DNA of 64,000 bases from NCBI RefSeq assembly GCF_041080625.1, contig NZ_CP163518.1:1984001-2048000 (forward strand). The letters are read 5' to 3'. Source of the stretch: Streptomyces sp. CG1 (GTDB lineage: Bacteria; Actinomycetota; Actinomycetes; Streptomycetales; Streptomycetaceae). The number at the start of each line of letters is the position of its first letter. Within the stretch, counting starts at the first letter, position 1. A program made the translations under genes and the position numbers. The notes below the pieces were generated by a model, which worked only from the letters and a program-made list of their open reading frames with translations, had not been told where the DNA came from and ran no database searches. Below, piece after piece: positions 25,378-34,017 of the stretch.

Positions 25378-25847
25378 CGGTTCGTGCGACGAAACGCAGT
25401 GCGGGACTGCTGGTGTTCCGGCACACCGATGACGGCCTGGAGGTATTGCTCGGCCATATGGGTGGCCCGCTGTGGGCGAAGAAGGACGCGGGCGCGTGGA
25501 CGGTCCCGAAGGGCGAGTACGAGCCCGACGAGCCCGCCTGGGAGGCCGCCCGGCGCGAGTTCCGCGAGGAGCTGGGGCTGGCACCGCCCGACGGGACGGC
25601 CGTACCGCTGGGGGAAGTCGTACAGAAGAACGGCAAGATCGTCACGGCGTGGGCCATCGAGGCGGACCCGGACCTGAGCGCCTTCAGCCCCGGCACCTTC
25701 ACCATGGAGTGGCCGCCGAGGTCCGGCCGGGAGCAGGAGTTCCCCGAGCTGGACCGGGTGGAGTGGCTCGGCCTGGACCGGGCCCGGGCGCTGATCATCA
25801 CGGCCCAGAGCGCGTTTCTCGACCGGCTGGCCGAGCACTCGGACTGA
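25374..25847 (+). CDS. Nudix hydrolase
   Basis: It has 157 residues and a complete Nudix box, with Gly in KGEYEPDE, then REFREELGL (G-x5-E-x7-REUxEExGU). A preceding WTVPKG and a later FPELDRVEWLGLDRAR fit the actinobacterial ligase-linked group. It hydrolyses a nucleoside-diphosphate-linked compound. The GTG start overlaps the ligase stop (GTGA), so translation is coupled and a role in clearing damaged nucleotides or ligation by-products is plausible. Confidence 0.85.
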   Translation: MTVRATKRSAGLLVFRHTDDGLEVLLGHMGGPLWAKKDAGAWTVPKGEYEPDEPAWEAARREFREELGLAPPDGTAVPLGEVVQKNGKIVTAWAIEADPDLSAFSPGTFTMEWPPRSGREQEFPELDRVEWLGLDRARALIITAQSAFLDRLAEHSD

Positions 25848-25922
25848 ACCGGACGCCACGCGTTGCGGACGCCGCGCCCGCGCGCGAAGGTCGAGTCAAG
25901 CCCGCTCCCAGGGAGGTCAGCC

Positions 25923-27308
25923 ATGCCCATCGCGACGGTGAATCCGGCGAACGGCGAGACGCTCAAGACGTACGAGCCCATGGGCGAGGAAGAGCTGGAA
26001 CGCCGGCTCCAGCTCGCCGAGGCCACGTTCCGCACGTACCGGACCACTCCGTTCGCCGAGCGGGCCCGCCTGATGAACAAGGCCGCCGGTCTGCTGGACG
26101 AGGACCAGCCGGAGATCGCCCGGACCATGACCCTGGAGATGGGCAAACCGGTCAAGCAGGCACGTGCGGAGGCGGCGAAGTGCGCGAAGGCGATGCGTTG
26201 GTACGCCGGGCGCGCCGAGGCACTGCTGGCGGACGAGGAGCCCGCCGAGCCGGACGTGACGGACTCCGGGGCGTCCCGGGTCCGGGTGCGCTACCGGCCG
26301 CTCGGGCCGGTGCTCGCGGTCATGCCGTGGAACTTCCCGCTGTGGCAGGTCGTCCGGTTCGCCGCGCCCGCGCTGATGGCCGGCAACGTGGGCCTGCTCA
26401 AACACTCCTCCAACGTCCCGCAGACGGCCCTGTACCTGGAGGACCTGTTCCACCGGGCGGGCTTCACGGAGGGCTGTTTCCAGACCCTGCTGATCGGCTC
26501 GGGCGCGGTGGACGAGATCCTGCGGGACGAGCGGGTGAAGGCGGCGACACTGACGGGCAGCGAGCCCGCGGGCCGTGCGGTCGCCTCCACCGCCGGGGAG
26601 ATGATCAAGAAGACGGTACTGGAGCTGGGCGGCAGCGACCCGTATGTCGTCATGCCGTCCGCCGACCTGGACCGGGCGGCCCGGGTGGCGGTCACCGCGC
26701 GCGTGCAGAACAACGGGCAGTCGTGCATCGCCGCGAAGCGGTTCATCGTGCACCAGGACGTCTACGACGCCTTCGCCGAGAAGTTCGTCGCCGGGATGCG
26801 GGCGCTCAAGATCGGCGACCCCCTGGAGGAGGAGACCGAGGTCGGGCCGCTCTCGAGCGAGCAGGGGCGTGCCGACCTGGAGGAACTGGTCGACGACGCG
26901 AGGCGCAGCGGCGCCGAGGTGCTGTGCGGCGGCGAGCGGCCGGACGGGCCGGGCTGGTACTACCCGCCGACCGTACTGGCCGGCATCACCCGGGAGATGC
27001 GCATCCACCGGGAGGAGGCGTTCGGGCCGGTGGCCACGCTGTACCAGGCAGGTGACCTGGACGAGGCACTGCTCATCGCCAACGACTCGCCGTTCGGGCT
27101 GAGTTCCAATGTGTGGACGCGGGACGACGGCGACGTGGCGCGGTTCACGCGCGATCTGGAGGCCGGATCCGTGTACGTCAACGGGATGACCGCCTCCCAC
27201 CCGGCCTTCCCGTTCGGCGGCGTCAAGCGGTCCGGGTACGGGCGTGAGCTGTCCGGGCACGGAATCCGCGAGTTCTGCAACATCACCACGGTTTGGCAGG
27301 GTGCGTGA
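25923..27308 (+). CDS. NAD(P)-dependent aldehyde dehydrogenase (succinate-semialdehyde type)
   Basis: The enzyme has 461 residues. MPWNFPLWQVVRF is the cofactor-binding segment, Glu234 lies in LELGGSDPYVV, the catalytic Cys268 in NNGQSCIAAKRF, and the C-terminal region has FPFGGVKRSGYGRELSG. Length and these motifs fit GabD/YneI-type succinate-semialdehyde dehydrogenases, though other aldehydes are possible. The start is ATG 25923 with GGAGG upstream. The open frame continues upstream without a ribosome site. Confidence 0.85.
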   Translation: MPIATVNPANGETLKTYEPMGEEELERRLQLAEATFRTYRTTPFAERARLMNKAAGLLDEDQPEIARTMTLEMGKPVKQARAEAAKCAKAMRWYAGRAEALLADEEPAEPDVTDSGASRVRVRYRPLGPVLAVMPWNFPLWQVVRFAAPALMAGNVGLLKHSSNVPQTALYLEDLFHRAGFTEGCFQTLLIGSGAVDEILRDERVKAATLTGSEPAGRAVASTAGEMIKKTVLELGGSDPYVVMPSADLDRAARVAVTARVQNNGQSCIAAKRFIVHQDVYDAFAEKFVAGMRALKIGDPLEEETEVGPLSSEQGRADLEELVDDARRSGAEVLCGGERPDGPGWYYPPTVLAGITREMRIHREEAFGPVATLYQAGDLDEALLIANDSPFGLSSNVWTRDDGDVARFTRDLEAGSVYVNGMTASHPAFPFGGVKRSGYGRELSGHGIREFCNITTVWQGA

Positions 27309-27333
27309 GCGCTGCGCGGCTAGCATCCGCTGT

Positions 27334-27567
27334 GTGAACGGCGAAGTGACTCTGCCTCTGATCGTGGACGACCGTGGGACCTTGCAGGTGGCCGCGGCCG
27401 ATGTGAGTAAGTTGCTGCGGACCGTGGGGGCTCGGTGGCTGCGACTTGTCGAGGGCGGGGAGCAGAGGCTGGACGAGGATACGGTTGCGGCTTTGACCAT
27501 TGAGCTGGCCAAGCTGGCGGATCGTATTGATGTGGCTTGCATCGCGCACAGCAGTGGGGCGCCTTAG
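27334..27567 (+). CDS. Small conserved Streptomyces protein (DUF6213-like)
   Basis: At 77 residues it reads MNGEVTLPLIVDDRGTLQ and ends ADRIDVACIAHSSGAP, which I recall as the DUF6213 family. It is soluble and acidic, with no known function. GTG 27334 lies about 26 bases after the aldehyde dehydrogenase stop, with no strong ribosome site. It is read toward the TenA-like gene. Confidence 0.7.
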   Translation: MNGEVTLPLIVDDRGTLQVAAADVSKLLRTVGARWLRLVEGGEQRLDEDTVAALTIELAKLADRIDVACIAHSSGAP

Positions 27568-27620
27568 GTCGCTCTGCGGTGCGGGTATGTGAGGGCTGAT
27601 CGCGCAGTTCCACCCGCCCC

Positions 27621-28272
27621 TCAGACAGGTCGGCTCAGCGTTGCCCAGAACATGCTCTCGTACCTTTGGAGCAAGGTCCCGTAGGTGTGTGTTCGTGTTC
27701 AGGGCGCCGGTGTCCAGGGCCTCCTGTACCGCTGCCGTCGCCTGTGCGTCCAGGTCAGGGGACGGCTCGGCGAAGAAGTCGAAGAAAGCGCAGGCCTCGT
27801 CCCCGAAGCCGTAGTGCGTGCGCAGGCCCGTTGCGATGCGGGCGCAGTAGCCGCCCCAGGCGGAGAAGTTCGCCGTGAGGGCCAGGACGGCGTCCGCCGG
27901 GGCGGCGTTGAGGGCCAGCCAGGAGACGTACGCGGGGTAGGCCTGGCAGCCGGCCAGGGGGACGTAGGCGCGGGAGCGGTCCTCCGTCACGCCGCAGGCC
28001 CGTACGAAGGCCTCCAGGTGTGCCGCCGCCAGCGCCTCGCCGGTCGCGAGGGTGGTGACGAAGGCCGCGGCGGCGGGGGCGGCGCGCTGGGCCAGGTGCT
28101 CGAAGGAGCGGCGGTCGGCCGGGATCACCCACTGCTGTTCCAGGGCGAGGCTCGCCAGGGTCTGCACGGGTGCCTCGCCGCCCTCCACGAGGGGGACGAC
28201 GGGGTTGGCCGCCGGGTCCGGGGCGAGCTCCCCGATGGTCGTCTGCAGCAGGTCCCCGGCCATTGCCGTCAT
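27621..28272 (-). CDS. TenA/thiaminase-like protein with probable C-terminal frameshift
   Basis: From ATG 28272 the frame gives a TenA-type helical protein (GYCARIATGLRTHYGFGDEACAFFDF is split here as GYCARIATGL and DEACAFFDF). Near 27680 the family's C-terminal helix LLQRYESMFWATLS appears in the next frame and ends at TGA 27621-27623. In the original frame translation instead runs on to 27283, antisense to the DUF6213 gene. One extra or missing base around 27680-27700 explains this. The family includes thiaminase II and oxygenase-like relatives; the substrate is unknown. It is either a sequencing error or a truncated or extended non-functional copy. Confidence 0.65.
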
Positions 28273-28456
28273 GTTGTTCTCCCTCGCGCGGACGTGCGGC
28301 TTCTCCTCCGAGCCTGACACGGTGTCCCCGATCTGGAGTAGTTCGGCGAGAGATCGTAGCCGGTCCGAGTGATCGTGGGTGAACCACCTCTCACGGGTGA
28401 ACGAACTCTGACCGGCGGGCAAAGGCCTTCCGGAAGGCTGAAAGCAGGCACGGTTC

Positions 28457-29521
28457 ATGGCGACTTTGTGCAGACCCTCGGTGTCGGTTCCGGAGCACGT
28501 GATCACAATGGAGGAGACGCTGGAGTTGGCGCGCTCCCGTCACGCGGATCACCCGCAACTGCCGCTCGCGCTGCGGCTGATCGAGAACACGGGCGTCAAG
28601 ACCCGGCACATCGTGCAGCCCATCGAGGAAACCCTGAAGCACCCCGGCTTCGAGGAGCGCAACAAGCTCTATGAGGCCGAGGCCAAGGCCCGCGTCCCCG
28701 CGGTGATACAGCGGGCGCTCGACGACGCGGAACTCCTCACCACCGACATCGACATGATCATCTACGTCTCGTGCACGGGCTTCATGATGCCCTCGCTCAC
28801 GGCGTGGCTGATCAACGAGATGGACTTCGATCCCACGACCCGACAGTTCCCCATAGCCCAGCTGGGCTGTGCGGCCGGCGGTGCGGCGATCAACCGTGCG
28901 CACGACTTCTGCACGGCCTACCCCGAGACCAATGCGCTGATCGTGGCCTGCGAGTTCTGCTCGCTGTGCTATCAGCCCACCGACCTCGGTGTCGGCTCGC
29001 TGCTCTCCAACGGCCTGTTCGGCGACGGCATAGCCGCGGCCGTGGTCCGCGGCAAGGGCGGCACCGGCATCGAGCTGGAACGCAACGGCTCGTACCTGAT
29101 CCCGAAGACCGAGGAGTGGATCATGTACGACGTCCGGGCGACAGGCTTCCACTTCCTGCTCGACAAGCGCGTGCCGGCCACCATGGAGCCGCTGGCCCCG
29201 GCCCTGCAGGACCTCGCGGGCACGCACGGCTGGGACGCGTCCGACCTGGACTTCTACATCGTCCATGCCGGCGGGCCCCGCATCCTCGACGACCTGAGCA
29301 AGTTCCTCCAGGTCGACCCGCACGCCTTCCGGTTCAGCCGGGCCACCCTCACCGAGTACGGCAACATCGCCTCCGGCGTCGTGCTGGACGCGCTGCGCCG
29401 GATGTTCGACGAGGGCGGCGCCCAGCACCGGGCGCGCGGGCTCCTCGCCGGGTTCGGGCCCGGCATCACCGCGGAAATGGCGCTGGGCCGCTGGCGCAGC
29501 TCTGACCGAGAAACGGCATGA
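28457..29521 (+). CDS. rppA: Type III polyketide synthase, 1,3,6,8-tetrahydroxynaphthalene synthase
   Basis: This 354-residue enzyme matches RppA closely. The nucleophile is Cys138 in QLGCAAGGAA, with His in FYIVHAGGPR and Asn in TEYGNIASG completing the triad. YVSCTGFMMPS is also typical. It condenses five malonyl-CoA to tetrahydroxynaphthalene, which oxidises to flaviolin. It is the first gene of a three-gene operon with the P450 and cupin (7-base gaps). The product is a melanin-like pigment that protects against UV and oxidative stress. Confidence 0.95.
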   Translation: MATLCRPSVSVPEHVITMEETLELARSRHADHPQLPLALRLIENTGVKTRHIVQPIEETLKHPGFEERNKLYEAEAKARVPAVIQRALDDAELLTTDIDMIIYVSCTGFMMPSLTAWLINEMDFDPTTRQFPIAQLGCAAGGAAINRAHDFCTAYPETNALIVACEFCSLCYQPTDLGVGSLLSNGLFGDGIAAAVVRGKGGTGIELERNGSYLIPKTEEWIMYDVRATGFHFLLDKRVPATMEPLAPALQDLAGTHGWDASDLDFYIVHAGGPRILDDLSKFLQVDPHAFRFSRATLTEYGNIASGVVLDALRRMFDEGGAQHRARGLLAGFGPGITAEMALGRWRSSDRETA

Positions 29522-29528
29522 GTACGGC

Positions 29529-30743
29529 ATGACCGACGAGACGCTCACCGAGACCCTGCCCCCGATCCGGCACTGGCCGGCGCTCGACCTGACCGGGACG
29601 GACTTCGACCCGGTGCTGAGAGAGCTGATGCGCGAAGGACCGGTCACCCGCATCCAGCTGCCCAACGGCGAGGGCTGGGCCTGGCTGCTGACGCGGATGG
29701 ACGACGTCCGCATGGTGACCAACGACCCCCGGTTCAGCCGTGAGGAGGTCATGAAGAAGCCGGTCACCCGGCTCGCCCCGCACTTCATCCCCGACCCGGG
29801 CGCGGTCGGCTTCCTCGACCCGCCCGACCACACCCGGCTGCGCCGCTCGGTGGCGGCCGCGTTCACCACGAAGGGCGTGGAGCGGGTGCGCGAGAAAGCG
29901 CGCGCCATGCTGGACGAACTGGTCGACGAACTCCTCCAGGACGGCCCGCCCGCCGATCTCACGGCCACGATCCTCAGTCCGTTCCCGATCGCGGTGATCT
30001 GCGAAATGATGGGTGTGCCGGCCGCCGACCGGCACACCATGCACACCTGGACCCAGCTCATCCTGTCCTCCTCGAACGGCAAGGAGGTCAGCGAGAAGGC
30101 CAAGCGGGAGATGGCCGCCTACTTCTCGGACCTGATCGGGCTGCGCGAGAACAGCACGGCCGAGGACGTCACCTCCCTGCTCGGCGCCGCGGTGGGCCGG
30201 GGCGAGGTCACCCTGGAGGAGGCCGTCGGACTGGCCGGTCTCCTCCAGATCGGCGGCGAGGCGGTCACCAACAACAGCGGGCAGATGTTCTATCTGCTGC
30301 TGACCCGCCCCGACCTGGTGCAGCGGCTGCGCGCGGAACCGGAGATCCGCCCCAGGGCGATCGACGAGCTCCTGCGCTGGATCCCGCACCGCAGCGCGGT
30401 CGGCCTGTCCCGCATCGCCATGGAGGACGTGGAGATCCGGGGTGTGCGGATCCGTGCGGGCGACGCGGTCTACAACTCCTACCTGGCCGCCAACCGCGAC
30501 CCGGAGGTCTTCCCCGACCCGGAGACCATCGACTTCTCGCGCAGCCCGAACCCCCACGTCTCCTTCGGTTTCGGCCCGCATTTCTGCCCCGGCAACATGC
30601 TGGCCCGGCTGGAGGAGGAACTCATGGTGGACGCCCTGCTGGACCGGGTGCCGGGCCTGCGTCTGGCCGTACCGCCGGACAAGGTGCCCTTCAAGAAGGG
30701 CGCGCTGATCCGGGGGCCCGAAGCCCTGCCGGTGACCTGGTGA
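29529..30743 (+). CDS. Cytochrome P450, CYP158A2-type flaviolin coupling enzyme
   Basis: It has 404 residues, as in CYP158A2. The haem ligand is Cys353 in FGFGPHFCPGNML. In the I helix the usual acid-threonine pair is altered: residue 245 is Ala in GGEAVTNN, the same substitution known for CYP158A2, where the substrate hydroxyls and water take over proton delivery. It couples flaviolin units oxidatively to biflaviolin. It sits seven bases after rppA and eight before the cupin gene. Confidence 0.92.
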   Translation: MTDETLTETLPPIRHWPALDLTGTDFDPVLRELMREGPVTRIQLPNGEGWAWLLTRMDDVRMVTNDPRFSREEVMKKPVTRLAPHFIPDPGAVGFLDPPDHTRLRRSVAAAFTTKGVERVREKARAMLDELVDELLQDGPPADLTATILSPFPIAVICEMMGVPAADRHTMHTWTQLILSSSNGKEVSEKAKREMAAYFSDLIGLRENSTAEDVTSLLGAAVGRGEVTLEEAVGLAGLLQIGGEAVTNNSGQMFYLLLTRPDLVQRLRAEPEIRPRAIDELLRWIPHRSAVGLSRIAMEDVEIRGVRIRAGDAVYNSYLAANRDPEVFPDPETIDFSRSPNPHVSFGFGPHFCPGNMLARLEEELMVDALLDRVPGLRLAVPPDKVPFKKGALIRGPEALPVTW

Positions 30744-30750
30744 GCGACGC

Positions 30751-31272
30751 ATGAGCTGGAGCGAGGGACTGTACGTACCGCCGGGCCACGGCCGCGTCGT
30801 CGAGACACCGGCCCAGCGCGTGACGTTCAAGGTCACCGGCACGCATTCGCGGATGGCCTCCACCTTCGAGGTGGAGGTCCCGCCGGGCTTCGACGTGGGC
30901 GCCCATGTGCACACCCGTAGCGAGGAGTTGTTCTACGTCCTGGAGGGCGAACTGGACGTCCTCGCCTTCGAGCCGCTCATCCGCACCCCCGACAACTGGA
31001 AGAAGTGGGAGTCGAGTTCGGGCAGCAGAGTGGTCCGGGCGACCCCGGGCACGGTCATCGTCGTGCCCCCGGGCTGCCCGCACGCCTTCGCGAACCCGAC
31101 GGAGACACCGGCGAAGATGTTCTTCCAGGCCTCTCCCCCACCGGACCACGAACGCTACTTCGAGGAGCTGCTGGAGATCCTGGGCAACGGCGGCCCCCCG
31201 GACCAGGAGGCCATCGAGGCCCTGAGGGCCAAGTACGACATCGAGCAGCTGACGCCGCTCAGGCATCGTTAG
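30751..31272 (+). CDS. Cupin-type quinone-forming monooxygenase (MomA-like)
   Basis: This 173-residue single cupin has metal-site motifs in GAHVHTRSEELFYVLEGELD and VPPGCPHAFANP. The homologue in other streptomycetes sits in the same place after rppA and the P450. A cupin of this kind (MomA) was shown to oxidise tetrahydroxynaphthalene to flaviolin, so that step is the likely role. Its stop overlaps by four bases the stop of the convergent acyl-CoA dehydrogenase. Confidence 0.82.
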   Translation: MSWSEGLYVPPGHGRVVETPAQRVTFKVTGTHSRMASTFEVEVPPGFDVGAHVHTRSEELFYVLEGELDVLAFEPLIRTPDNWKKWESSSGSRVVRATPGTVIVVPPGCPHAFANPTETPAKMFFQASPPPDHERYFEELLEILGNGGPPDQEAIEALRAKYDIEQLTPLRHR

Positions 31273-32498
31273 CGGATGGGCATGCCGGAGAGGGCGCGGG
31301 AGATCACCAACCGCTGGATCTCACTCGTCCCCTCGAAGATCGTGTAGATCGCGCTGTCCCGGTGCATGCGCTCGACGGGGTACTCCCTGGTGTAGCCGTT
31401 GCCGCCGAGGATCTGGATCGCCTGAGCGGTGACCTTCTTGGCCGTCTCGCTGGCGAACAGCTTCGACATGGACCCCTCGGCGGCGGTGAACGGCTTGCCG
31501 TTGACTGCCATCCACGAGGCCCGCCAGACCAGCAGACGCGCCGCGTCGATCTGCGTCCGCATGTCCGCGAGCTGGAAGGCGACCCCCTGGTTGTCGATGA
31601 TCGGCCGTCCGAACTGCTCCCGGGTCCTGGCGTAGTCGAGGGCAACCTCATAGGCGGCCCGGGCGGTACCGACGGCCATGGCGCCGACCGCCGGCCGCGA
31701 AGCCTCGAACGTCGCCATCGCCGCGTTCTTCACCCGCTCTCCGCCGGAGGCCTTCGCCTTCTCACGGGCCCGGGCCAATCGCTCGTCCAGCTTCTCCTTG
31801 CCGCCGAGGAGGCAGGAGCCGGGGACACGGACGTTGTCGAGGACGACCTCGGCGGTGTGCGAGGCGCGAATCCCGTGCTTCTTGAACTTCTGGCCCTGGG
31901 CGAGGCCCTCCGTACCCGGCGGGATGATGAAGGACGCGTGGCCCTTGGAGCCCAGCTCCGGGTCGACGCCGGCGACGACGACGTGGACGTTGGCGATGCC
32001 ACCGTTGGTCGCCCAGGTCTTCGTGCCGTTGATCACCCACTCGTCCTTGGCCTCGTCGTACACGGCGCGTGTGCGCAGGGAGGCGACGTCGGAGCCGGCG
32101 TCGGGCTCGGAGGAGCAGAACGCGGCGACCTTGACGTCGTTCTGGTCGCCGTACATCTGCGGTATCCAGGTGCCGATCTGTTCCTCGGTGCCGTTGGCGA
32201 GCACACCGACGGCGGCCAGGCCGGTGCCCACGATGGAGAGGGCGATGCCCGCGTCCCCCCAGAACAGTTCCTCCATGGCCATCGGGATGCCGAGGCCGGT
32301 GGGGTCGAAGTACTGCTGCGCGTAGAAGTCCAGGGAGTAGATGCCGACCTTCGCTGCCTCCTGGATGACCGGCCAGGGAGTCTCCTCGCGCTCGTCCCAC
32401 TCGGCGGCCGCCGGGCGGATCACATCGGCGGCGAAGCCATGGAGCCAGTCCCGGACTTCCCTCTGTTCGTCGTTCAGCTCCATGGTGAACTCGGCCAT
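31269..32498 (-). CDS. Acyl-CoA dehydrogenase
   Basis: The protein has 409 residues. It has FCSSEPDAGSDVASLRTRAV, WVINGTKTWATNGGIA, QFGRPIIDNQGVAFQLADMR, and at the end the catalytic Glu region YTIFEGTSEIQRLVISRAL, all typical of single-gene medium/short-chain enzymes. It oxidises acyl-CoA esters with FAD. It is divergent from the TetR gene, with a palindromic site between them 35 bases before its ATG, so it is probably the repressed target. Confidence 0.9.
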   Translation of the reverse strand: MAEFTMELNDEQREVRDWLHGFAADVIRPAAAEWDEREETPWPVIQEAAKVGIYSLDFYAQQYFDPTGLGIPMAMEELFWGDAGIALSIVGTGLAAVGVLANGTEEQIGTWIPQMYGDQNDVKVAAFCSSEPDAGSDVASLRTRAVYDEAKDEWVINGTKTWATNGGIANVHVVVAGVDPELGSKGHASFIIPPGTEGLAQGQKFKKHGIRASHTAEVVLDNVRVPGSCLLGGKEKLDERLARAREKAKASGGERVKNAAMATFEASRPAVGAMAVGTARAAYEVALDYARTREQFGRPIIDNQGVAFQLADMRTQIDAARLLVWRASWMAVNGKPFTAAEGSMSKLFASETAKKVTAQAIQILGGNGYTREYPVERMHRDSAIYTIFEGTSEIQRLVISRALSGMPIR

Positions 32499-32532
32499 GT
32501 CCCCTCCAGCGGCGGCGGTACGGTGTTACTTG

Positions 32533-32554
32533 CGGTAACCCAAGTTTGTTACCG
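32533..32554. promoter_or_regulatory. Palindromic TetR operator candidate
   Basis: CGGTAAC-N8-GTTACCG is a perfect 7-base inverted repeat, 35 bases before the dehydrogenase ATG and 114 before the TetR ATG. Its size and position fit a TetR-family operator. Confidence 0.6.
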
Positions 32555-32667
32555 ACGGGTAGAAGAAGTCAACCGCCGATGCACCTCGGCATCCCGTTCG
32601 ATGCCAGGGGGACGGTCAGTGTTAGTTTGCGCAGGCGTCACCGAATCAGCACGGGTGGGGAGAGCAC

Positions 32668-33312
32668 ATGGACACCACACAGCGGACCGAGCAGCAGCGG
32701 TCCGCCGACCGCCGACGGCGCGAGCTGCTGGAGGCCGCCGACCGGGTGGTGCTGCGCGACGGCCCGCAGGCGTCGATGAACGCGATCGCGGCGGAGGCGG
32801 GCATCACGAAGCCGATTCTGTACCGCCACTTCGGCGACAAGGGCGGGCTCTACGCCGCGCTTGCCAAGCGGCACACGGACGCGCTGCTCGATTCACTGCG
32901 GGCGGCGCTGGACGCTCCCGCGGATCGGCGGGAGCGGGTCGAGTCCACGCTGGACACGTATCTCGCCGCGATCGAGGCACGGCCCCAGGTGTACCGGTTC
33001 CTGATGCATCCGGCGGAGGGGGGCCAGGGAGGCGACCAGGGCTTCGACGTCGGCAAGCATTCGGCACCACTGCTTCGGCGCATGGGCGAGGAACTGGCCC
33101 AGGTCATCGAGGAGCGGGTGGATCTCGGACCGGAGAGTCAGCAGCTCGCCCGGGTCTGGGGGCATGGGATCGTCGGGATGATGCATGCCGCGGGTGACTG
33201 GTGGCTTGGTGAACGTCCTTGCTCCCGCGCCGAGTTGGTGCGGTCCCTTGCCGATCTGCTGTGGGGTCGTCTTGCGGCCGCCGGGGACAGAATGGGAGGC
33301 CCGGGGTTCTGA
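32668..33312 (+). CDS. TetR-family transcriptional regulator
   Basis: It has 214 residues. The N-terminal helix-turn-helix runs AIAAEAGITKPILYRHFGDK. The C-terminal ligand domain is all-helical, with YRFLMHPAEGG and WGHGIVGMMHAAGDWWLG. Close relatives control fatty-acid or acyl-CoA genes, and the divergent acyl-CoA dehydrogenase fits that. Its stop codon lies in a hairpin shared with the convergent deformylase gene. Confidence 0.85.
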   Translation: MDTTQRTEQQRSADRRRRELLEAADRVVLRDGPQASMNAIAAEAGITKPILYRHFGDKGGLYAALAKRHTDALLDSLRAALDAPADRRERVESTLDTYLAAIEARPQVYRFLMHPAEGGQGGDQGFDVGKHSAPLLRRMGEELAQVIEERVDLGPESQQLARVWGHGIVGMMHAAGDWWLGERPCSRAELVRSLADLLWGRLAAAGDRMGGPGF

Positions 33313-33328
33313 GGGGCGGTTCCCCTCA
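33310..33328. terminator. Hairpin containing both convergent stop codons
   Basis: TGAGGGG (33310-33316), cggtt, CCCCTCA (33322-33328). The TGA of the TetR gene and the TGA of def (minus strand) form the two outer ends of the stem. Confidence 0.6.
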
Positions 33329-33865
33329 CCGGCGCCATGAAGCCCGCTCGATCTGCCTCGCCAGCCGCCGCTTGCGCCACCCTGTGAGGTGATCCGCGTA
33401 CACCCGGCCCTCCAGGTGGTCGTACTCGTGCTGCAGGCATCGGGCGAAGAAACCCGTGCCGTGCACGGTGACCGGTTCGCCCGTCATCGTGTGGCCCTCG
33501 ATCACCGCATGGTCGTGGCGCTCCGTCCCCGCCTCCAGCCCCGGCAGGGACAGACAGCCCTCCGGGCCGCGGATCACCACACCGTCCGTCTCGACCAGGC
33601 GGGGGTTCACCACATGTCCGAGATGGCGCACTTCGTCGTCATCCGGACAGTCGTAGACGAAAACGCGCAACGGCACCCCGATCTGGTTCGCGGCCAGCCC
33701 CACCCCCTGCGCGGCGTACATGGTCGCGAACAAGTCCTCCACGAGGGCGGCCACTTCGGGACCGAAGCCGGTGACCTCGCGGCATGTCTCGTGGAGAGCG
33801 CTGTCGCCGAGCAGGGTGAGAGGCCGGACGCGCCCGTGGGCGCCCGGGATCGTGCCGTGTCGCAT
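33326..33865 (-). CDS. def: Peptide deformylase
   Basis: This 179-residue enzyme has all three deformylase motifs: GVGLAANQIG, EGCLSLPG (metal Cys) and QHEYDH (two metal His and catalytic Glu). It removes the formyl group from nascent proteins. The final helix is highly basic (WRKRRLARQIERASWRR), as in actinobacterial copies. The ATG at 33865 has no ribosome site. TACCCT lies seven bases upstream, so a leaderless message is possible. Confidence 0.92.
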   Translation of the reverse strand: MRHGTIPGAHGRVRPLTLLGDSALHETCREVTGFGPEVAALVEDLFATMYAAQGVGLAANQIGVPLRVFVYDCPDDDEVRHLGHVVNPRLVETDGVVIRGPEGCLSLPGLEAGTERHDHAVIEGHTMTGEPVTVHGTGFFARCLQHEYDHLEGRVYADHLTGWRKRRLARQIERASWRR

Positions 33866-34017
33866 AGCGGCAAGGGTACGGTTCCTTCAGCTCATGCCCG
33901 CCGCGCATGGCGTGGGCCGGGATTCGGGTGTGCGAATGGATCTCGATAGGCTGAGGGCCACACCACGTTGCCGGATGGCCCCAGGCGCGGCGCGTACGCA
34001 AGGAGGATCGAGAACTG

